Shown: positions 32,930 through 37,674 of the stretch, piece by piece
How the letters are laid out: every line of letters begins with the position of its first letter
How positions within the stretch are numbered: position 1 is the first letter of the stretch
Origin: Planctomyces sp. SH-PL62
Lineage (GTDB): Bacteria > Planctomycetota > Planctomycetia > Planctomycetales > Planctomycetaceae
Assembly: GCA_945893045.1 (NCBI GenBank)
Contig: CAMDEA010000075.1
Coordinates: 1-37,674 of the forward strand
Direction: 5' to 3'
Length of the DNA: 37,674 bases
Program-made: the position numbers and the translations under genes
Notes under the pieces: model-generated
Told to the model about the DNA's origin: nothing
Seen by the model: the letters and a program-made list of their open reading frames with translations, nothing else
The model's database searches: none

Positions 32930-34819
32930 ATGTACTTCGCGAATCCGTGGGGCTTGCTGGGGCTGGTGGCCCTACCGTTGATCGTGGTGATTCACCTTTA
33001 TCACCGGCGCTATCCCCCCTTGTTCGTCGCGGGCCTGCACCTGTGGGGCGTCGAGACACATACCACCACGGCCGGCCGCACGCGCGAACGACTGCCGATC
33101 ACCCCGTCGCTGATCTGTGAGTTGCTGGCCGCGTTGATTCTCTCGCTGGTCCTGGCCGATCCCCGTTGGGGCGATGTGGGCAAGGTCGTGCATCTGGTCG
33201 TGGTTCTCGACAACTCGGCGTCGATGTCGTCGCGTCCGCCGGGGCTAGACGAGAAATCGTTTCGCGACGCGGCGGTGATCGAGTTAGATCGGCGCGTCCA
33301 ACGCTTGCCGCGCGGCAGCGTCATCACCTTGCTGCGAACCGGACGTCGCCCAGAGATGCTCGCCGGCCCGGCGGTGTCGTGGGAGGAAGCGAAACCGCAG
33401 CTCAACGACTGGCATCCCGCGCTGCCGAAGCACGACTTTCAACCGACGTGGGACTTAGCCGCGCAGTTGGCGGCAGAGACTGGTCAGTTGCTGTTTCTGA
33501 CGGACGTGGTACCGGACGGAAAAGTCGCCGTGCCGCAATTGATGGAGATCGTTTCGGTGGGCCGCGCGTTAGAGAACGTGTCGATCTCGGCCGCGCGGTG
33601 GGATTTCGATTCGCGCACGGCGAAGGGTCGCATCTTCATTCGGCTGACGAATCATGGTCAGCGCGCAGCCAACGTGCGCGTCGCCGGTGCAGTCGGCGAG
33701 CAGTCGATTTTTCAACAGACGATCTCGTTGGCGGCAGGAGTCGCCGCGCCGCTCGAAGTGGAAGTCCCCGGCGGATTGGGACGGCTCAACATCAGGACGG
33801 AGACGATCGGTGACGGACTGCCTCTGGACGATCGCATCGAGTTGATCGAGCCGAAAGTCCGCACGCTGCATGTCGCCGTCGCGCTGCCGAAAGATTCACC
33901 CGCACTGAAAGCCGTACAGCGCGTGTTGCGCGGCGTCCCCGATGTGTCCCTGAGTGACGTTGAATCCGCGGAGATGATCATCGCACCGGCTCAACCAGCG
34001 CCCCCTTCGCGACGCGAGTTGTGGTGGCTGGGGATCGGACCGTTCGATCCGAGCGACACGGCTCGCAAAGCCGCGACCGATTTGATTGGGCCGTACATCC
34101 TCGAAAAACAAAATCCGTTGCTCGACGGTCTGACGCTGAGCGGCGTCGTTTGGGGCGGAGTGCAGCCGCTGAAGCTGGACGTTGCTCCGATCATCACCGC
34201 CGGCCAGCATCCGCTGCTGTCGCGGTTGAACGGCACCCGCACGACGGCCTACTTGCTGAACCTGGACTTCGCACGCACGAATCTCGCCGAGAGTCCCGAC
34301 TGGCCGATCTTGCTCAGTAATTTGATGGAACTCCGGCGCGACAACCTGCCGGGCCTGCGGCGCTGGAATTACCGGCTGAACGAAGAGATTCGCTTCCGCT
34401 TGATCGAGGATGCGCCGCCTGCCGCAACAACCCCAACCGCTGATGCTGCGAAGGCTGCTGACAACTCGGCATCGCGTCCGTTGCTGCTGGTCCACGGCAA
34501 TCAGAAGCGACCGCTCGCGCGCGCGACGATCGTGGAAGTCCCGCCGCTCGATGAAGCCGCCGTCTACACGATCCTCGATGGCGACCGACCGCTCGGCGAG
34601 TTCGCCGTCAACTTCTACGACGCGGACGAATCGACGCTCACCGGCCTGCGTCCTGGCCGCCGCGAGCCGAAGGAAGAGACGTCGTCATTCGGCGGCTTTC
34701 AGATCGATCAACCGCTGACGTGGATGATCCTCCTCGGCATCGTGCTCATCCTGCTGGCCGCATTCGCCGATTGGCATGTGCTGCGGCCAGTGGGAAAAAG
34801 TAGACGAGTCACTCCGTGA
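32930..34819 (+). CDS. BatA-like membrane protein with von Willebrand A domain
   Basis: The 629-aa protein has an N-terminal BatA segment (YFANPWGLLGLVALPLIVVI, membrane helix ~6-22; HLYHRR after it), a second helix (~58-76), and a VWA domain from ~88. The metal-binding DNSAS is complete (D94, S96, S98), with LTD further on. A long region without a recognised domain follows (~230-590), then a C-terminal helix (MILLGIVLILLAAFADW, near 601-617). BatA/VWA proteins in planctomycetes usually accompany a MoxR ATPase and a DUF58 protein. Neither is here, so this gene is isolated from that system. The last residues (SRRVTP and stop) are encoded by the inverted repeat at 34797-34856. Confidence 0.9.
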   Translation: MYFANPWGLLGLVALPLIVVIHLYHRRYPPLFVAGLHLWGVETHTTTAGRTRERLPITPSLICELLAALILSLVLADPRWGDVGKVVHLVVVLDNSASMSSRPPGLDEKSFRDAAVIELDRRVQRLPRGSVITLLRTGRRPEMLAGPAVSWEEAKPQLNDWHPALPKHDFQPTWDLAAQLAAETGQLLFLTDVVPDGKVAVPQLMEIVSVGRALENVSISAARWDFDSRTAKGRIFIRLTNHGQRAANVRVAGAVGEQSIFQQTISLAAGVAAPLEVEVPGGLGRLNIRTETIGDGLPLDDRIELIEPKVRTLHVAVALPKDSPALKAVQRVLRGVPDVSLSDVESAEMIIAPAQPAPPSRRELWWLGIGPFDPSDTARKAATDLIGPYILEKQNPLLDGLTLSGVVWGGVQPLKLDVAPIITAGQHPLLSRLNGTRTTAYLLNLDFARTNLAESPDWPILLSNLMELRRDNLPGLRRWNYRLNEEIRFRLIEDAPPAATTPTADAAKAADNSASRPLLLVHGNQKRPLARATIVEVPPLDEAAVYTILDGDRPLGEFAVNFYDADESTLTGLRPGRREPKEETSSFGGFQIDQPLTWMILLGIVLILLAAFADWHVLRPVGKSRRVTP

Positions 34820-34856
34820 CTCGAACGTTCCAGTCACGGAGTGACTGGTCTACTTT
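34797..34856. repeat. GTAG-headed inverted hairpin pair spanning two convergent stop codons
   Basis: Arms at 34797-34821 and 34832-34856 are 25-bp inverted copies with one mismatch. Each contains GTAG near its outer end, followed by a self-complementary AGTCAC-TCC-GTGACT. The TGA of the BatA-like gene (34817-34819) lies in the left arm. The TAG of the DUF1295 gene (34850-34852, read on the minus strand) is part of the GTAG of the right arm. It may also serve as a two-way terminator. Confidence 0.85.
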
Positions 34857-35629
34857 GGCGGTCCCGGAAAGAACGCGTTCGTCCGTGCTTGATACGCCGC
34901 GTACTCCGGCCGCCGCTCGATGATCGTTTTTTCGAGCAGCGTCACGCCCGACACCTTCAGCAACAGCACCGACATCAACAGCGGACTCAGCACTGTCCAC
35001 CACGCGCCGCTCGACGCCGAGATCAGAAACACGCCCCACCAGACACAAAAGTCGCCGAAGTAATTCGGATGCCGAGTCAAACGCCACAGCCCGCGATCCA
35101 TGACTCGACCCGCGTTTGCCGGATCGGCTTTGAAGCGTGCCAACTGCCAATCACCGACCGTCTCGAAGAAAACACCGGTCCCCCACAACGCGACGCCGAT
35201 CGCATCCAGCCAACTCAGCGGCGCATCGGACGCAGTGACAAGTACGGTTTGAATCGGCAACGCCACGAACCACAAGATGATCCCTTGCAGCAGATAGACG
35301 GAGATCAGACTGACCCACCAGAAGCGCTGGCCGTGTTGATTACGCATCGCTTGATACCGGCGGTCCTCGCCGTGCCCCCAGTTTCGACACAGCAGGAACA
35401 GCGACAACCGCGTTCCCCAAATCGTGGTCAGCACCGCCAGCAACAGCGAACGCGGCGGCTCGTGCGGATTCAGCGCGAACGCCGTCCACACCACGAGCAC
35501 AAAGCCGGTTCCCCAGTACGGATCGATGATGCTGGCGTCGCGTTTGGCAACACTCAGCAACCACAGCACGAACAGCGTCGCCAACACGACCGCCAACGTG
35601 GCCAGCAAAGTTTGTGCGAACGGGGACAT
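34850..35629 (-). CDS. DUF1295 integral membrane protein (steroid 5-alpha-reductase-like)
   Basis: The 259-aa polytopic protein has about six or seven hydrophobic helices. The family motifs are present: SIIDPYWG near residue 33, WGTRLSLFLL(C)RNWG, HGEDRRYQAMR, and RGLWRLTRHPNYFGDF in the C-terminal third. The C-terminal part resembles steroid 5-alpha-reductases and isoprenylcysteine methyltransferases, which act on lipids, but the substrate of DUF1295 proteins is unknown. The ATG at 35629 has GAGGAG five bases before it, better than the TTG at 35632. The stop codon lies within the convergent inverted repeat. Confidence 0.93.
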   Translation of the reverse strand: MSPFAQTLLATLAVVLATLFVLWLLSVAKRDASIIDPYWGTGFVLVVWTAFALNPHEPPRSLLLAVLTTIWGTRLSLFLLCRNWGHGEDRRYQAMRNQHGQRFWWVSLISVYLLQGIILWFVALPIQTVLVTASDAPLSWLDAIGVALWGTGVFFETVGDWQLARFKADPANAGRVMDRGLWRLTRHPNYFGDFCVWWGVFLISASSGAWWTVLSPLLMSVLLLKVSGVTLLEKTIIERRPEYAAYQARTNAFFPGPPK

Positions 35630-35649
35630 CAATTCTCCTCATGACATTT

Positions 35650-35698
35650 CTCTGGCCCCATTCCTCTGGCAAGTCTTGGCCGAGGAATGGGGCCAGAG
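35650..35698. repeat. 17-bp inverted repeat upstream of the DUF1295 gene
   Basis: CTCTGGCCCCATTCCTC (35650-35666) and its exact reverse complement (35682-35698) flank a 15-nt loop. It starts 21 bp upstream of the DUF1295 start codon in the divergent gap, so it would fall in the promoter or leader. Confidence 0.75.
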
Positions 35699-35796
35699 GA
35701 ATGAATCACAGCAGCGGTTTGTCGGCGTGGAATTCGGGTGGTTTACAGACGGCGTTTCACTTTTCATTTGCGAAGCTCACCGACCATACTCAGCGT

Positions 35797-35865
35797 CGTG
35801 GTGCGGGCGGCTCGCCTGCACCGAGTGGAATTCGATTTCTGTGCAGGCGAGCCGCCCGCACCACG
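35797..35865. repeat. 25-bp perfect inverted repeat upstream of the PmoA-like gene
   Basis: Arms 35797-35821 and 35841-35865 are exact reverse complements over 25 bp, with a 19-nt loop. Each arm also folds alone (GTGCGGGCG-GCT-CGCCTGCAC, one G-U pair). It ends 32 bp before the PmoA-like start codon, so it lies in the 5' leader or promoter. Confidence 0.85.
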
Positions 35866-35897
35866 ATAAGCCGATCCCTTTCGAGGAGCCACTGCCG

Positions 35898-36827
35898 ATG
35901 AACCTGCGAACGAAGTACACGATGTTGGTCGTCTGGGGAGTCATGGTCTGCGTCTCGTCTGCCAGCACCTTCGCGGCGGACGCGGTCAAGTTGGTTCGTA
36001 GTGGCGACACGGTCGCCGTCACGATCAACGGCGAGGATTTTGCGACGTATCAATTCGCCAAGTCGCTGCCGAAACCGTACTTCTCGCCGGTGAAGCTGGC
36101 CGGCACGCAACTCTCTCGGCCGATCGTCGGCGAGGACTACAAGGGAGACCATCCGCATCACAAAGGGATCTGGGTCTCGGTGGATGAAGTCAACGAGATC
36201 AAGTTCTGGGCGGAGAAAGGGAAGATCGAAAACCATCGCCTCGAACTGCTGGCGGCCGAAGGGAACCCGGCAAAGCTCAAGACCGAGAATCACTGGCTTG
36301 GCCCCGACGGCCAAGCGGTGCTAATCGAGACGACGACCATCGGCATCCATGCGAATCGGCTGCTGGCCTACGACATCCGCTTCAAGATGGCCACCAGCGA
36401 TGTGCATTTCCGAGACACGAAGGAAGGACTGCTCGGCTTCCGCATTGCCGAGTCGATGCGCGAAGACAAAGGGAACGGAGTCATCACGAATGCCGACGGC
36501 AAGAACGGCTCGAAGGAATGCTGGGGCCAACGCTCGGCTTGGGTCGATTATGTCGGGCCGGTGGACGGCAAGAGTTTCGGCGTGACGATCTTCGATCACC
36601 CGAAGAATTTTCGGCCAAGCCGCTATCACGTCCGCAACTACGGACTGTTCTCAGTCAGCCCGTTCGGCGAAGCGGCCTACACGAACAACCAAGAGAAACC
36701 GGTGGACGATGTCTTCCCGAAAGGCTCGGAGTTGCGGATGCGCTACGGCATCTTCTTCCACACCGGCGACGCCGCGTCCGCGAAGCTGCCCGACGTCAAC
36801 GCTCAGTTTTTGAAAGCTTCCGAATAG
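35898..36827 (+). CDS. secreted PmoA-like (DUF6807) protein
   Basis: The 309-aa protein has a signal peptide (about 1-27, ending SASTFAADA), so it is exported. The mature part is beta-rich, with GEDYKGDHPHHKGIW, EVNEIKFWAE, NGVITNADGKNG and YGLFSVSPFG. This is the family named PmoA-like in many genomes because of distant similarity; it is not known to oxidise methane, and the function is unknown. The ATG at 35898 has GAGG upstream. The frame is open back to 35424, but that part overlaps the DUF1295 gene and the inverted repeats. The cyclophilin gene follows after 39 bp, so they may share a transcript. Confidence 0.9.
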   Translation: MNLRTKYTMLVVWGVMVCVSSASTFAADAVKLVRSGDTVAVTINGEDFATYQFAKSLPKPYFSPVKLAGTQLSRPIVGEDYKGDHPHHKGIWVSVDEVNEIKFWAEKGKIENHRLELLAAEGNPAKLKTENHWLGPDGQAVLIETTTIGIHANRLLAYDIRFKMATSDVHFRDTKEGLLGFRIAESMREDKGNGVITNADGKNGSKECWGQRSAWVDYVGPVDGKSFGVTIFDHPKNFRPSRYHVRNYGLFSVSPFGEAAYTNNQEKPVDDVFPKGSELRMRYGIFFHTGDAASAKLPDVNAQFLKASE

Positions 36828-36866
36828 TCGATTGTTTCAACCACATTCTTCTTGAAAGGATTCTCG

Positions 36867-37526
36867 ATGATTACTCGACGACAGTTTTGCGGTACGGTCG
36901 CCACGACTGCGGTCATTGGCTCGGCAATTCAACCGGTGCAAGCCGATGACAAAGATCCCAAGACGCCGCAGCCGGACAGCATCCCGGAAAAATTCGTGGT
37001 GAAGTTCGAGACCTCGAAAGGGGACATCCTGATCGCGGTCAACCGCGCGTGGTCTCCGAACGGAGCCGCCCGGTTTTACGACGCCGTTAAAGCGGGCTTC
37101 TACGAAGATTGCCGCTTCTTCCGAGTCATCCCCGGTTTCATGGTGCAATGGGGCATCAACGGCGATCCCAAAGTTCAGTCGAAGTGGCGCGACGCCGAAA
37201 TCAAAGACGACGTCGTTCCGGCCAAGGAGCGCGCCTCAAACACACGCGGCTTTATCACGTTCGCCAAATCGGGCCGACCGCACTCGCGAACGACGCAACT
37301 CTTCATCAACTTCGCCGACAATGCCCGGCTCGATGCGGACGGCTTCACGCCGTTTGGGAAGGTCGTTGAAGGCATGGATGTGGTGGACAAGCTCAACGCC
37401 AAGTACGAAGGCACCCCCAGCGATCAACAACCTCGCATCCAGCGAGAAGGCAATGCCTTTCTCGACAAGGCCTACCCCGGACTGGACTTCATCAAGAAGG
37501 CCACGGTCGTGGAAGCGAAGAAATAA
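36867..37526 (+). CDS. exported cyclophilin-type peptidyl-prolyl isomerase
   Basis: The 219-aa protein starts MITRRQFCGTVATTAVIG, a twin-arginine-like signal, so it probably acts outside the cytoplasm. The cyclophilin domain (~44-200) has FFRVIPGFMVQWG (84-96, with the catalytic Arg86 and Gln94), TQLFINFADNARLD (143-156) and FTPFGKVVEGMDVVDKL (160-176). It should speed proline isomerisation in exported proteins. The ATG at 36867 follows AAAGGA; a TTG at 36852 would add five residues and weaken the signal. A terminator follows 58 bp after the stop. Confidence 0.94.
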   Translation: MITRRQFCGTVATTAVIGSAIQPVQADDKDPKTPQPDSIPEKFVVKFETSKGDILIAVNRAWSPNGAARFYDAVKAGFYEDCRFFRVIPGFMVQWGINGDPKVQSKWRDAEIKDDVVPAKERASNTRGFITFAKSGRPHSRTTQLFINFADNARLDADGFTPFGKVVEGMDVVDKLNAKYEGTPSDQQPRIQREGNAFLDKAYPGLDFIKKATVVEAKK

Positions 37527-37584
37527 CTTTGGAGACGGTCATGTAAGAAGCAAGTGAATGAAGTTGGTACAGAGTTTCTACGGG

Positions 37585-37605
37585 CCGCTAAAGAGCGGTT
37601 TTTTT
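37585..37605 (+). terminator. rho-independent terminator
   Basis: CCGCT-AAAG-AGCGG forms a 5-bp stem (6 with a G-U pair) followed at once by seven T residues. It ends the PmoA-like/cyclophilin transcript. It is the only textbook terminator in the window. The remaining 69 bases show no feature. Confidence 0.88.
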
Positions 37606-37674
37606 GCGAACGATTTTGTGGGGGGTGACACGGCTCGAAGTTCTGAGTCGGATCCCTGTCGGGTGGTGATCACG

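Noticed and set aside
32724..33059. Short frames on both strands in the kinase/BatA gap
   Set aside because: They overlap the dispersed repeat and the start of the BatA-like gene and have no ribosome site or family. They are most likely non-coding.

Overview
The window is high-GC DNA from a member of the Planctomycetota, probably class Planctomycetia. No single marker proves this, but many family signatures agree. There are two serine/threonine kinases fused to long WD40 arrays, each next to an ECF sigma factor gene. There is a Tat-exported DUF1501 protein, a PmoA-like (DUF6807) protein, a BatA/VWA membrane protein, and three very large exoproteins whose N-termini carry variants of the planctomycete LExRxLLS-type motif. 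I see no rRNA, tRNA, CRISPR array, transposase or phage gene.

Layout. 1-341 is non-coding or the tail of a gene cut by the window edge, with two palindromes. 342-4859 (-) is a 1505-aa exoprotein (beta-helix, cadherin-like repeats, Calx-beta, RTX-like). 5020-5523 is an array of eight hairpins. 9535-5528 (-) is an ECF sigma/WD40-kinase operon. 9748-10368 (-) is a secreted peroxiredoxin. 10699-13903 (+) is a membrane histidine kinase followed by an NtrC-type response regulator. 14235-14849 (+) is a LexA-like repressor. 14944-16278 (-) is a TlpA-like lipoprotein without active-site cysteines. 16475-17908 (+) is a cytochrome P450. 20745-17887 (-) is a three-gene operon: collagen-like lipoprotein, DUF1501 protein, small unknown protein. 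27337-21037 (-) holds two giant exoproteins, one a matrixin-like RTX metalloprotease. 27691-28314 (+) is a second ECF sigma gene that meets, stop to stop, a 1424-aa kinase with 12 WD40 repeats and a TolB-like tail (28315-32589, -). 32930-34819 (+) is a BatA/VWA protein. 34850-35629 (-) is a DUF1295 membrane protein. 35898-37526 (+) is a PmoA-like protein and a Tat-exported cyclophilin, followed by a rho-independent terminator.

How the genes fit together. Much of the window is signalling (two sigma/kinase modules, one two-component system, one LexA-like repressor) and envelope or exported proteins. There is no obvious metabolic pathway.

The most unusual DNA-level feature is in the gaps. Most intergenic regions carry a long near-perfect inverted repeat, and in many of them each arm is itself a hairpin. 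Two of these pairs have outward-facing GTAG heads, as in REP/BIME elements mobilised by RAYT transposases. One of them supplies the stop codons of two convergent genes. The protein-level oddities are a LexA-like protein with no Ala-Gly or Cys-Gly bond to cleave, a TlpA-like protein with its CXXC replaced, and a P450 lacking the I-helix acid.
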